NCBI GenBank assembly: GCA_009842325.1
Contig: VYFQ01000014.1
Location: forward strand, 116,889 to 180,888
Direction of reading: 5' to 3'
DNA: 64,000 nt
Origin: Acidimicrobiaceae bacterium
GTDB taxonomy: Bacteria > Actinomycetota > Acidimicrobiia > Acidimicrobiales > Aldehydirespiratoraceae
A program made the translations under genes and the position numbers. Positions 29,477 to 38,516 of the stretch are shown in pieces (within the stretch, counting starts at the first letter, position 1; the number at the start of each line of letters is the position of its first letter). The notes below the pieces were generated by a model that did not search any database, was not told where the DNA came from, and was given only the letters and a program-made list of their open reading frames with translations.

Positions 29477-30820
29477 CTACGGAGTGATCAGCGCGAGAAC
29501 GTCGGCTACCCGAACTCGGACTTCGGCCGGGTCGCTGGACTCGACGTTCAGCCGCAGCAGGGGCTCCGTGTTCGACGGCCTCAGGTTGAACCACCAGTCG
29601 CCGCAATCGACGGTCAGGCCGTCGAGGCGGTCCTGCTCGCAGCCCGCGAACGCGGCCGCCACTCGCTCGATCATCGCAACCTGGTCGACCACATCGCGGT
29701 TGACTTCGCCCGACGCGGCGTAGCGCTCCAGCGGAGCGACCAGGTCGCTGAGGTTGCCGTCGTGCCGGCCGAGCGCCTCCAGCAGGACCAGCACCGCGAT
29801 CATGGCGCTGTCGGCTCCGTAGTTGCCCCGGAAGTAGTAGTGGCCGGAATGCTCGCCTCCGAACAGCGCGCCGCTGGAGGCCATGGCCTCCTTCATGAAC
29901 GAGTGCCCCACCCGCGTCCGCATCGTTCGGCCTCCCCGCTCCTCGACGACCTCCGGCAGGGCCCTGGAGCAGATCACGTTGTGCACGATCGTCGCGCCGG
30001 GCTCGCGCTCGAGCATCACGGTCGCGATGATCGATGCGGTCAGGGAGCCCGAGAGCGGCCGGGACTGCTCGTCCACCACGAACACCCGGTCGGCGTCGCC
30101 GTCGAAGGCCAGTCCGGCATCGGCCGAGACGGCGCTCACTCTGCGCTGGACATCCTGCAGGTTCTCGGGCCGGAGCGGGTCGGCCGGATGGTTGGGGAAC
30201 GTGCCGTCGAGCTCAGGATGGAGGTAGTCGACCTCGAAGGGCAGTGGATCGAAGACCGCCGGCGCCACCAGGCCGCCCATGCCGTTGGCGGTGTCGACCG
30301 CCAGTCGCAGCGGCTGCAGCCCGCCGGCATCCACGAAGGACAGGACATGTTCGACGTACCGGGCCAGGATGTCGTGTCGAGTGGTCGTTCCTCCGGTGGC
30401 CGCCGGCAGCGGCCCGGCGGAGGCGCGGGCCTTGATCGCCTCCAATCCCGTGCCGGTCCCTATGGGGGTCGCGCCCGGGCCGCAGAGCTTGATGCCGTTG
30501 TAGCCGACCGGGTTGTGCGATGCGGTGAACATCGCACCGGGAACGTCGAAGAGCCCGGACGCGAAGTACACCATCTCGGTAGCGCACAGGCCGATGTCAA
30601 TCACGTCGACGCCGGCCGCAGCCGCGCCCCGGCAGAAGGCCGCAGACAGCTCGGCGCCGTCGGGACGCATGTCGCGGCCGACCACCACACGGGCCGAACC
30701 CCGATCGCGGCCGTGACCTGCGAAGGCTGCTCCGATGGCGAAGCACGCTTCGGCGTCGATCTCGGATCCCACGATCCCACGGATGTCGTAGGCCTTGAAG
30801 ATGGCGTCGAGGTCGGCCAC
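29477..30820 (-). CDS. manB: Phosphomannomutase/phosphoglucomutase
   Basis: A 447-residue alpha-D-phosphohexomutase converting mannose-6-phosphate to mannose-1-phosphate (and probably the glucose equivalents). All four active-site elements are present: phosphoserine loop TASHNP with Ser101, metal loop LAFDGDADRVF (about 235-245), sugar loop GEHSGHYYF (about 318-326) and phosphate loop RPSNTEPLLRL near the C-terminus. The start is GTG30820. Its product feeds GDP-mannose, the precursor for gmd/rmd at 45940-47917 and for mannosylated lipids. It is co-directional with the glycosyltransferase at 30827, six bases upstream. Confidence 0.94.
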   Translation of the reverse strand: MADLDAIFKAYDIRGIVGSEIDAEACFAIGAAFAGHGRDRGSARVVVGRDMRPDGAELSAAFCRGAAAAGVDVIDIGLCATEMVYFASGLFDVPGAMFTASHNPVGYNGIKLCGPGATPIGTGTGLEAIKARASAGPLPAATGGTTTRHDILARYVEHVLSFVDAGGLQPLRLAVDTANGMGGLVAPAVFDPLPFEVDYLHPELDGTFPNHPADPLRPENLQDVQRRVSAVSADAGLAFDGDADRVFVVDEQSRPLSGSLTASIIATVMLEREPGATIVHNVICSRALPEVVEERGGRTMRTRVGHSFMKEAMASSGALFGGEHSGHYYFRGNYGADSAMIAVLVLLEALGRHDGNLSDLVAPLERYAASGEVNRDVVDQVAMIERVAAAFAGCEQDRLDGLTVDCGDWWFNLRPSNTEPLLRLNVESSDPAEVRVRVADVLALITP

Positions 30821-30826
30821 CGCCGC

Positions 30827-31555
30827 CTACCCGCCGTGCTTGTTCGGGTAACGGCCCAGCAGGGCCCGCGTCCGGATGCGGCACATGTCGAGCACCAGCT
30901 CCCACCCGTCGCTGACCACCCGGACCGAGGATGACTGCCGGTTGACGACCTCGACCGGCAACTCTCGCACATCCAGACCCAGACGGTCGGAGAGCCAGAG
31001 AATCTCCACGTCCATCGAGAACCGGTCCATCACCGACGCCCCGGCCAGCGACAGGGCGGCCTCCCGCGAGAAGGCCTTGAGGCCGCACTGCGTGTCACGG
31101 CCGGGACTCAGCCTCAGCAGCCACCGGACCCCGGCCACGGTCCGGCTCCCAGCGCTGCGCAGCCAGGACGGGTCGGTGACGGCTACCGAGCGCGGGTGGC
31201 GACGGTCGCCGACGACCACATCGGCGCCCCGCTCCACCTCTTCCAGCAGTGCGACGAGCTGGTTCGGCGCGTAGGCGAGATCGGCGTCCGTGAATGCCAC
31301 GACCTGTCCCGAAGCGGCCCGCATCCCGACCCTTACCGCCTCGCCCTTGCCCCGGTTCACGCCGAGCTCGACCACTACGTCGGCATCGGCAGCTCGAGCG
31401 GCATCGGCGGTGCCGTCGTCGGAGCCGTCGTCGACCACCACGATCTCCGCGCCGCCGTCGGCCGTCACGCCGGCCAAGGCGGTGCGCAGCGCGGCGACCG
31501 TGTCGCCGATGCGGCCAGCCTCGCGGTAGGCCGGAACGACCACCGAGAACCTCAC
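30827..31555 (-). CDS. Family 2 glycosyltransferase (polyprenyl-phosphate sugar transferase type)
   Basis: A 242-residue GT2 enzyme of the dolichyl/polyprenyl-phosphate glycosyltransferase type. FSVVVPAYREAGRIGDT opens the nucleotide-binding fold, VVVDDGSDDGTAD follows, FTDADLAY supplies the DxD metal motif (about 93-95) and RDTQCGLKAFSREAA is the conserved acceptor-side segment. No transmembrane segment is evident. The start is GTG31555, overlapping the stop of the large membrane protein gene as GTGA; an in-frame start at 31621 lies inside that gene. It may supply a lipid-linked sugar used by the adjacent membrane protein. Confidence 0.9.
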   Translation of the reverse strand: MRFSVVVPAYREAGRIGDTVAALRTALAGVTADGGAEIVVVDDGSDDGTADAARAADADVVVELGVNRGKGEAVRVGMRAASGQVVAFTDADLAYAPNQLVALLEEVERGADVVVGDRRHPRSVAVTDPSWLRSAGSRTVAGVRWLLRLSPGRDTQCGLKAFSREAALSLAGASVMDRFSMDVEILWLSDRLGLDVRELPVEVVNRQSSSVRVVSDGWELVLDMCRIRTRALLGRYPNKHGG

Positions 31556-34323
31556 GGCCGTCGCGCCAGGAGCCACACGACCGCCGCCAGTCCCACCAGG
31601 GTGACCGCCATCGAGAACCACTCCACCGGGCTGCGACCGTAGGTCAGGCGGACCTCGGTACCGGTCGGCACCACCACCATGAAGTTGGGCGTCACGCGGT
31701 AGGGCCCCTGCGCGCCCGACACCGACCAGTTCGGGAAGTACGAGGTTCGCACCAGAACCGGCGATCCCACCCGGTCCACCGAGAATGAGATCGAATGGTC
31801 GCCGCGGACGAGGCCGCTGATTGCCGCAGGCTCGATGTTCTCGACCGGAGCGACATCTACAAGGACATCCGACAGCCGCCGCATCACCTGCTGGCGGCCC
31901 AGGCCGGCGCCGGACGGGTCATCGCGGCGCTCACCCCGGACGTCGGGCAGAGTCATCCGAGGCCAGCCGTCGGGACCGTCGGCCGCGAGCACGGGCCCGT
32001 CCCGGCCGGCAGCCAGGAACGCCCCCACCGATGCCTCAAGCCACTCGTCGCTCGAGTCGTCGAGGCCGTCGACCACCACCGGCAGCCTCGACAGCCCGAC
32101 CGCCGGCGCGTGGCCGGACACCTCGAACACGACCCACGGGCCCAGCGGCGTCGCGCCGACCTCGGTGAGGTCCGCCGAGGCTCGGGCCTGACTCACCGCG
32201 TCCTCGGAGAACGCCATGTAGTAGCGAACCCCCATGAGCCGCAGGTGCTCGATGCCCGCGGCTACATCGAGTCCCGAATAGGGCAGGTCCCGCTGGGCTC
32301 GAGAGGGGGCGCTCGACAACTCCGACTGCATCAGGAAATGGTACGGGACAGTGGCCGAGGCCTCGAAGTAGAGGCCCTCCATCGACGCGATGCACCGGTC
32401 GGTCCAGTACGGCAGCAGCATGGGAGCCATCGGAGTGCCGTAGGAGCCGAGCCGGCCGGATTCGTACTCCCAGAGGGCGGGGCCGCAGCCGCGGCTCTCA
32501 CCGATCCGGTCCATCGTCGCGACGAGGTCCCAATACTCCGAGCTGCCCCCGCCGGCGGCCGTCGGTCCCCTGCCCTCATAGCCCTCGAAGTTGTACTCGA
32601 CCCAGTACGGCCCGAGGTTGGACTCGCTGGAACTGAACGGCCCCCAACGGTAGACGCCGTCGTCGCCGAGATTCCCGAAGGGCAGGGACCGCAACGGCAG
32701 TCCCACCATCACCAACACCGCGGCCGTCATCACCACGACCGAGCCGCTGGCCACGATCGCTCCCGCCGACACCCTGAACCGACCGGCCCCGGCACCCTCG
32801 TCGGCCTCCCCGGCCTCGCCGGCCGTCACGGCCTCGGCATCCTCGTCGGTCTCTCCAGCCGCGACCCGGGCGGCCTGCCGGCGGTCGAGGGCCGAGCGGC
32901 CCGTCCGGATCGCCTCGCCTATGCCGAGAGCCGCCGTCAGGTAGACGGTGAGGTAGTAGAAGGGCAGGATCCGGACGTTCCACAGGCGCCCCTCGGGCAG
33001 GACAAGGAAGCCGGCGGCCACGATCGCCCCGGTCAGCGCCAGCACCATGCCGAGCCGATCCCGCCGGAAGAACAGCAGCACCGCGCCGGCGGCCGCCAGC
33101 ACCACGAACAGCTGCAGTGGCGGATCGTTCTCAAGGAAGCTGTAGTCGAAGGAGCTGCGGGACCAGAGCGAGGACAGGTAGCGGCGCTCCTTGCCCCAAC
33201 CCATGTCGTTCAGCAGGCCCCGGTTCCACCAGAACGGCAGCACCCACCACGCGCTGAGCGCAGCGGCCAGCGCTCCGCTGGAGACGGTCCACACCAGCCG
33301 GCGTCGCCATTCGGCGGCACGCCACGGCAGAACGAGCAGCAGGGCTGCCACAGCGGCCAGCGCGAAGAACGCAGAGAACAGGTGCATCAACCCCGTGAGG
33401 GCCAGCAGCGCGCCGGCCAGGATCCTGTGCCGGTCGGTCTGCATGCCCCGGACGGCGACTCCTATGTAGAGGACCGCGGTGGCCAGGCCCAGCGAGTAGG
33501 CGAACTCGCCCGCCATGGTGGACATCAGGTTCCCGCCGTAGATGTTGAAGGAGCGGTCGAAGAGGAACAGCAGGGTTGCCACGGAGGCCAGCGCCTGACC
33601 CTCGGCGCCGATCCCGCCCAGCCGGGTCATCGCCCACACCGCCGCGGGCAGCACCACGACTCCCGCGATCGTCACCAGCTTCAGTGACACGCCGTACGGC
33701 ATGGGGACCACGACGAGCGCCAGAAGGGCCGCGACCGCCGACGCTCCCGCCCGCCAGTAGGGTCTGCGACGCAGGCCGTACCAGGCGCACCAGGCCACGG
33801 CGGCCGGCAGCAGCAGCGCGGCCAGGGCGCGGTCGGCCGCCGGGGCGTCGACGAACAGCTTGGCCGCACCGGCCACCCCGGCGACGACTAATGCGATCGC
33901 CCAGCACTGGCTGGCGGACCGTCCTGCCCGCCGGGCCACCACCAGCGCGGCCGCACCGGCCGCGAGAGCCACCGCGAGGTGGGCGAACACCGCCTCGTGA
34001 AGCCCGAGGCCCGCGTCGACGACCACAACGAGCAACGAGGGGACCACCATGTAGAACGTGAAGGCGGGAAAACCGGCGTACCAGTCGTGGGTCCACCCGG
34101 TGAGCCTCAACTCGCCGATCAGGACATCGCGGAGGTATGCAGGAGCCCAGACATGGGCTCCGAGGTCGCCTCCGGTGGGTGTGGTGTCCGTGAACCAGAG
34201 CCACGGCCTCAGGTTGGCCACCAAGAACGCGGTCATCAGCGCCACCACCGCGCCGACGAGTACCGACGTGAGTACGGAGGTGGTTCGCCTGCTGGGTTCC
34301 AACACGCCGTCCGGCAGCTTCAC
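31552..34323 (-). CDS. Large YfhO/GT-C-like multi-pass membrane protein
   Basis: A 923-residue polytopic membrane protein. The first transmembrane segment (about 15-38) is followed by an extracytoplasmic loop with TPTGGDLGAHVWAPAYLRD, placed as in GT-C sugar transferases that carry an acidic catalytic residue in the first loop. About a dozen hydrophobic segments run to about residue 560, then a large extracytoplasmic domain, then a last transmembrane helix near the C-terminus. The phrase YFPNWSVSG close to the end resembles YfhO-type proteins. The start is GTG34323 because it overlaps the CPBP stop as GTGA. It is coupled to CPBP upstream and GT2 downstream. Glycosyltransfer with a lipid-linked donor is inference. 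Confidence 0.75.
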   Translation of the reverse strand: MKLPDGVLEPSRRTTSVLTSVLVGAVVALMTAFLVANLRPWLWFTDTTPTGGDLGAHVWAPAYLRDVLIGELRLTGWTHDWYAGFPAFTFYMVVPSLLVVVVDAGLGLHEAVFAHLAVALAAGAAALVVARRAGRSASQCWAIALVVAGVAGAAKLFVDAPAADRALAALLLPAAVAWCAWYGLRRRPYWRAGASAVAALLALVVVPMPYGVSLKLVTIAGVVVLPAAVWAMTRLGGIGAEGQALASVATLLFLFDRSFNIYGGNLMSTMAGEFAYSLGLATAVLYIGVAVRGMQTDRHRILAGALLALTGLMHLFSAFFALAAVAALLLVLPWRAAEWRRRLVWTVSSGALAAALSAWWVLPFWWNRGLLNDMGWGKERRYLSSLWSRSSFDYSFLENDPPLQLFVVLAAAGAVLLFFRRDRLGMVLALTGAIVAAGFLVLPEGRLWNVRILPFYYLTVYLTAALGIGEAIRTGRSALDRRQAARVAAGETDEDAEAVTAGEAGEADEGAGAGRFRVSAGAIVASGSVVVMTAAVLVMVGLPLRSLPFGNLGDDGVYRWGPFSSSESNLGPYWVEYNFEGYEGRGPTAAGGGSSEYWDLVATMDRIGESRGCGPALWEYESGRLGSYGTPMAPMLLPYWTDRCIASMEGLYFEASATVPYHFLMQSELSSAPSRAQRDLPYSGLDVAAGIEHLRLMGVRYYMAFSEDAVSQARASADLTEVGATPLGPWVVFEVSGHAPAVGLSRLPVVVDGLDDSSDEWLEASVGAFLAAGRDGPVLAADGPDGWPRMTLPDVRGERRDDPSGAGLGRQQVMRRLSDVLVDVAPVENIEPAAISGLVRGDHSISFSVDRVGSPVLVRTSYFPNWSVSGAQGPYRVTPNFMVVVPTGTEVRLTYGRSPVEWFSMAVTLVGLAAVVWLLARRP

Positions 34324-35021
34324 GACAGCAGAACCACCACGGTGGCGGCGTTGAAGGCGACGTGCGACCACAGGGCCGCGCCCAGACGCCTGGTGGCCAG
34401 CACCAGCAGAGCGTGCACCACGCCGATCACGAGCAGCGCCGGGAACTGCACCACCTGGAAGTGAACCACCGCGAACGCCAGCGAGGAGATCACCACCGCA
34501 CGAACCGGGCCGAACCGATCGCGCAGCGCTCCCTGCAGCAGGCCCCGGAAGAAGACCTCCTCCGTGAGCGGAGCCGCGATCACGGTCATGAACACCAGCA
34601 TCGCGACCTCCGGCGACGCCTCGGCCATCTCGGTCAACTCACGGGCCGGACCCTCCACGTCGAGGTCCTCGAAGACCTCGAGGATCGGGAGATAGAGCAG
34701 CGGCAGCAACACGAACTGCAGCAGCAGGCCGGCGGCGATGCCAGTGGGCACATCTACGAGCCGCATTCGCCATCCCATCTGCTCCTTCCAGTTCAGACCG
34801 CGCGTCCGCGCCAGTAGCGGCGTGCCCAGCAGGCCGATCCACAGAGGAATCTGCAACAGGAACAGCGGTCCCAGCGTCAACTCCGAGGAAGCGTCGTCGC
34901 CGCCAAGGTCCAACCCGTACAGGGCCAAGACCACCACCGCGGCCAGACTTCCCAAGAACCCCAGAGTCCATCCGACCACCGCCCACTTCAGCCGGGTGGT
35001 GGCCGGCATCATCGTCGGCAT
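34320..35021 (-). CDS. CPBP family intramembrane metalloprotease
   Basis: A 233-residue membrane protein with the CAAX/abi signature: TEEVFFRG (EExxxR, motif 1), FAVVHFQ (FxxxH, motif 2) and SHVAFNA (HxxxN, motif 3), all within C-terminal transmembrane segments. ATG35021 is chosen over upstream in-frame ATGs because GGAGG lies five bases before it. The stop overlaps the start of the large membrane protein gene (GTGA). Bacterial CPBP proteins process or bind membrane peptides and some confer self-immunity. Coupling to a glycosyltransferase-like gene suggests an envelope role. Confidence 0.88.
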   Translation of the reverse strand: MPTMMPATTRLKWAVVGWTLGFLGSLAAVVVLALYGLDLGGDDASSELTLGPLFLLQIPLWIGLLGTPLLARTRGLNWKEQMGWRMRLVDVPTGIAAGLLLQFVLLPLLYLPILEVFEDLDVEGPARELTEMAEASPEVAMLVFMTVIAAPLTEEVFFRGLLQGALRDRFGPVRAVVISSLAFAVVHFQVVQFPALLVIGVVHALLVLATRRLGAALWSHVAFNAATVVVLLS

Positions 35022-35049
35022 GTGGCCCTCCGGCATCGGTCGTCGGCGA

Positions 35050-36720
35050 TCAGCGGGACAGAAGGCCAACGGGACAGAAGTCCGCGTTGTGCTTGGACCT
35101 CGACAACCGGTTCAGTTCCTCGAGCACCCGCTGTCCCGAATGCCAGCAATCGGTGCAGTTGCGCTCCGTGTAGGCCGATATGAGCTCGCACCGTATGGCC
35201 TGACCCCGCTCCGACCGGTCGAAGTCGACGCTGGCTGTGGCGATGAGGTTGACAGCAGTGCTGTCAGATCCTGTACGTCTCCAGATCGAGAACTTGTCGT
35301 TGGCCATGAAGGCGTTCATCGACATGACGAACACCAATGCTGTCACCCCGGCAGCCAGCCACGCCCTTCGGGCCCGGCGGCCTTCGTTCCCTCGGCCGAT
35401 GTAGGACAGCGCGATGACGGCGAGGCCATACAAGATGAGTGCCCAAGCAATCTGGACCAGCAGCGAATCACGCCACTGGTCCAGTCCGAAGCCGCGGTCG
35501 TGCCATCCCTGCAAGCCTTCCGAGAGGCTGACCATCAGAGTTGTCACCAGAGCCAGGAGTCCCCCGAATCCACACAGCGCCGCACCGAGCCTGCGCAGGT
35601 CCCCGGCACCGAGGCGATCAGCGGACTCGGACGCCCGCGACACTCGGATCGCAGCAACAACGGCAAGATACGCCAGCGACAGGGCGACAAGGATCAGCCA
35701 CACATTGGTCACGAAGTCGATCGGGTCGCGAGCCGTGGACAGATTGTCGTAGTCGCCGGCCAGCGTCGACGACACCGTCTCGAATTGCAGTCCGGCCGCC
35801 GCCCGGCCAAGCCATTGCTCGACCGCCAGAGTCGACAGGACCGCAGAAGAGCCCTCGTAGCACTCGCCCCGGGAGCACTCCGCCGCGATCGCCAACCGGC
35901 TGGGCACGAACACCACCAGGAACCCGGCCGACAACGCTACGAGGCGGGAGAAGGCCGAGCTCCGGACCAGTTCTCGTCCCGGTCGGCGCGACAGCCACCC
36001 GCGAGCCGCGATGGTGAGCAGGCACACGACGGGAACGAGGTAGAGAAGCTCCGACGTCATGGCACTGACCATTCCCAGCACGACGCACAGGATCGCGGGT
36101 CGGATCCCGATGCCCCTCCGGGTCATGGCAGTGCCCGAGCAGACATACAGCGGGACCAACAACAGATAGATCGCAACGGACACGAAGAAGAAAGGGAAGA
36201 ACGACACGGGGTGCAACGCACCGGAGACGACGAGCGTCGAGCCCACCACCAACGGGAAGGCGGCCAGTACGGGGGGCACAGGCGCAGACGAGTCGAGCAG
36301 CCGGCGTCTCCCTGTCGCCGCGCCCGGTACGGACGCCGATCTCGCCGAGTCGTAAAGCGCAACGACGAAGCACATCGCAGCCACCGCCAGGGCCGACACC
36401 ATGATGAGGCGGACGATTCCCTGGATCACGTGAGGTGCAACGCCGGTTCCGGCCGCTACCTCGAAGATGGAGGTCTGCTCCATGTATATGACGAACCGGC
36501 CCAGCGGACGGAAGTTCCCCTGCCTGAGAAAGTCACCTATCTCAGCGAGGTTCTGATTCGCGATCGCGAACGGGTCCGCTCCGAACGCGCCGGTCAGCCA
36601 ATACATCATGATTCGCTGGTCGCTGTGGAACGTCAGCCCCAACAACGGGGCCATGATCACCGCCGACGGCCCGGCGACATGCAGGAGGGGCTTCGTCAGA
36701 ATGCTCCGCTGCAGTCGCAT
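35050..36720 (-). CDS. Uncharacterised polytopic membrane protein, paralogue of 36768
   Basis: A 556-residue protein of unknown function with roughly ten transmembrane segments. An N-terminal helix is followed by a loop with HSDQR and a conserved QGNFRPLGRF motif (about residues 67-76). An extracytoplasmic loop carries a CxxxxC pair (C282, C287), and the soluble C-terminal tail holds C511, C522, C525 and C549. The divergent neighbour at 36768 aligns over the same landmarks: NFRPxGRF, AFSAGF-VPxRL, CxxxxC, WRxSxLVQ and ERGxAxRCxLIxAYT. The architecture resembles GT-C transferases but no recognised catalytic signature was found. TAGCCT lies eight bases before ATG36720. Function unknown. Confidence 0.72.
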   Translation of the reverse strand: MRLQRSILTKPLLHVAGPSAVIMAPLLGLTFHSDQRIMMYWLTGAFGADPFAIANQNLAEIGDFLRQGNFRPLGRFVIYMEQTSIFEVAAGTGVAPHVIQGIVRLIMVSALAVAAMCFVVALYDSARSASVPGAATGRRRLLDSSAPVPPVLAAFPLVVGSTLVVSGALHPVSFFPFFFVSVAIYLLLVPLYVCSGTAMTRRGIGIRPAILCVVLGMVSAMTSELLYLVPVVCLLTIAARGWLSRRPGRELVRSSAFSRLVALSAGFLVVFVPSRLAIAAECSRGECYEGSSAVLSTLAVEQWLGRAAAGLQFETVSSTLAGDYDNLSTARDPIDFVTNVWLILVALSLAYLAVVAAIRVSRASESADRLGAGDLRRLGAALCGFGGLLALVTTLMVSLSEGLQGWHDRGFGLDQWRDSLLVQIAWALILYGLAVIALSYIGRGNEGRRARRAWLAAGVTALVFVMSMNAFMANDKFSIWRRTGSDSTAVNLIATASVDFDRSERGQAIRCELISAYTERNCTDCWHSGQRVLEELNRLSRSKHNADFCPVGLLSR

Positions 36721-36767
36721 CGTCGCTGAGGCTACATCCAGGTCGCATGTGACCTAGCCTGCACACC
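36721..36767. promoter_or_regulatory. Symmetric divergent promoter with a central palindrome
   Basis: Between two divergent paralogous genes, AGGTCGCATGTGACCT (36740-36755) is a near-perfect 16-base inverted repeat. A TAGCCT hexamer occurs on each strand pointing outwards: 36755-36760 on plus, seven bases from GTG36768, and 36734-36729 on minus, eight bases from ATG36720. A factor bound at the palindrome would lie within both promoters. Confidence 0.55.
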
Positions 36768-38498
36768 GTGGCCGACCGCACGCCGCCGCGATCCCGGTGG
36801 CTCTGGCCCGCTGCGGCCGCGCCGGCGCTGATCGTCACAGCTCCGCTGCTGGGCTTCTCACTTCAGGGGGACGAACGCCAGCGCGCCTATGAGGCGGCCC
36901 GGCTGTACGGATCCAACCCCCTCGAAGCGGCGCGCGGGGTCTACACCGACATCGGCGTGTTCCTCGACCACGGCAACTTCCGGCCGATCGGCCGGTTCAC
37001 CGAAGCGATCGAGCGGTCGTTCACAGTTGAAGCGGCCGAGGCGACCGGCCTGACGCTCAGTGCCGTGCAGGGCGTGCTGCGGGTGCTGGCCGTCGCAGTG
37101 CTGGCGGTGGTGGCGACGCGGGTCGCGGCCGCGCTTGCTTCCCCCCAGACGTCGCCGGCAACCGCCCGGCTCCATCCGGCCACGGCCCTATACCCGCTGA
37201 TATTCGCCGCTGTCCTCGTCGCCGCAGGACCGGCCGGGTCGCTGACGAAGTACTCGTTCCGGATCATCGGCTGGATGATCCTCATCCTGCTGCTGGCGTT
37301 GGCCGTGGCCCGTGACCGCGACCTTCAGGCCCGACCGGTGTCCTGGCGCGAACTGGCGTTGATGGCGTCGCTGGGCCTCGCGGCGTCCCTGACCTACGAC
37401 CTCGTCTATGTGGCGCCGCCACTGGCGGCCGTGTTCATGCTGGCCCGCAACGCAGCCAACGGCCACCCGCTCAAGAATGTGCTGCGCACGGCGGCGCTGC
37501 GCCGCTGGGCTGCGTTCAGCGCCGGATTCCTCGCCGCGTTCGTTCCCGTTCGTCTGATCATCGCCGACCGGTGCGGCCAGAACGACTGCTATGCCGCCTC
37601 GGAGATCGACGTGTCCGGCGAGATGGTCCAGATGGCGGCCGGAAGGGCCCTGAGCGGCGCGCCTCCAGCCGGATGGCACCACGTGTCGGAACTGGTGCGC
37701 TACGCCGACCTTCGCACCCCGCCGTGGCCGTCCATACCGCCGGGTGTGGATCCCGGCGCCGTCCGCGCCGACGAGGTGACTTACGGTGTGTCGGACTTCG
37801 CAGCCAATTCACTGATCGCGGTGCTACTGGCCGCGACAATTCTGGTGACGGTCCGGAGCGCGCGGAGCGCCGCACGGCTGGCCGATGCGGAGCCGGGGGC
37901 CACCGGCTCTTTGAGGCCGGCGGCAAGCCTCGGCGCGTTCGGGGCCGCTGCGACCCTGCTGGGAGCGCTGCTCGTGAGCCCGTCCGCCTGGCTTCGATGG
38001 TGGGCACCGCAGATCGGAGAGGCATGGCGCGAGTCGGTCCTGGTCCAAACAGGCTGGTCGTTCATGATCGCGTCGGTCGTCGCCGCCGCCGGCGCGTCAG
38101 CCTCCCGCGCCCGCCGGTCGAACGCCGCGGCTGCCGGTCATTCCTCGCGGCGGTCCAGCAGCCGGATTCGACGCGTGACGTGGAGAACGGCAGCCGCGAT
38201 CGTCGGGATCGGCGTGGCTCTCACCCTGTTGGCCAACGCCCGGATGGCCCACATCGACCGCGCGACACCGGTGTCGACCCTCGTCAACGAGATCTCGGCG
38301 GCCGCATTGAGCATTGACCCCACCGAGCGGGGCAACGCTCACCGCTGCAGCCTGATCGACGCATACACGCAGATATTCCCGGACCCGGACTGGTGGCAGG
38401 GAGGCCCGAACCACCGGGCGGCCCTCGACGAGTTCATGCTCGACCGTCACGGCTGGCCGTTCTGCGACCCGACACTCCTTACTCACCCCAGCCAATAG
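36768..38498 (+). CDS. Uncharacterised polytopic membrane protein, paralogue of 35050
   Basis: A 576-residue membrane protein of unknown function and divergent homologue of the protein at 35050-36720. It shares the order: N-terminal helix, QGDERQ, HGNFRPIGRF (about 65-74), several transmembrane segments, an AFSAGFLAAFVPVRL helix followed by the CxxxxC pair C269/C274, a long loop, WRESVLVQ, and a soluble C-terminal domain with ERGNAHRCSLIDAYT (C527) and a final C566. Conserved extracytoplasmic cysteines suggest disulfides. The start is GTG36768 with TAGCCT seven bases upstream. It resembles GT-C proteins in architecture only; the true function cannot be stated. Confidence 0.72.
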   Translation: MADRTPPRSRWLWPAAAAPALIVTAPLLGFSLQGDERQRAYEAARLYGSNPLEAARGVYTDIGVFLDHGNFRPIGRFTEAIERSFTVEAAEATGLTLSAVQGVLRVLAVAVLAVVATRVAAALASPQTSPATARLHPATALYPLIFAAVLVAAGPAGSLTKYSFRIIGWMILILLLALAVARDRDLQARPVSWRELALMASLGLAASLTYDLVYVAPPLAAVFMLARNAANGHPLKNVLRTAALRRWAAFSAGFLAAFVPVRLIIADRCGQNDCYAASEIDVSGEMVQMAAGRALSGAPPAGWHHVSELVRYADLRTPPWPSIPPGVDPGAVRADEVTYGVSDFAANSLIAVLLAATILVTVRSARSAARLADAEPGATGSLRPAASLGAFGAAATLLGALLVSPSAWLRWWAPQIGEAWRESVLVQTGWSFMIASVVAAAGASASRARRSNAAAAGHSSRRSSSRIRRVTWRTAAAIVGIGVALTLLANARMAHIDRATPVSTLVNEISAAALSIDPTERGNAHRCSLIDAYTQIFPDPDWWQGGPNHRAALDEFMLDRHGWPFCDPTLLTHPSQ

Positions 38499-38503
38499 GC
38501 AGG

Positions 38504-38516
38504 TAGCCTGAGCGTC
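38504..38516 (+). promoter_or_regulatory. Putative leaderless promoter (-10) of ftsH
   Basis: TAGCCT at 38504-38509 is followed by seven bases and GTG38517. The 18-base gap after the preceding gene contains no Shine-Dalgarno sequence. Confidence 0.45.
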
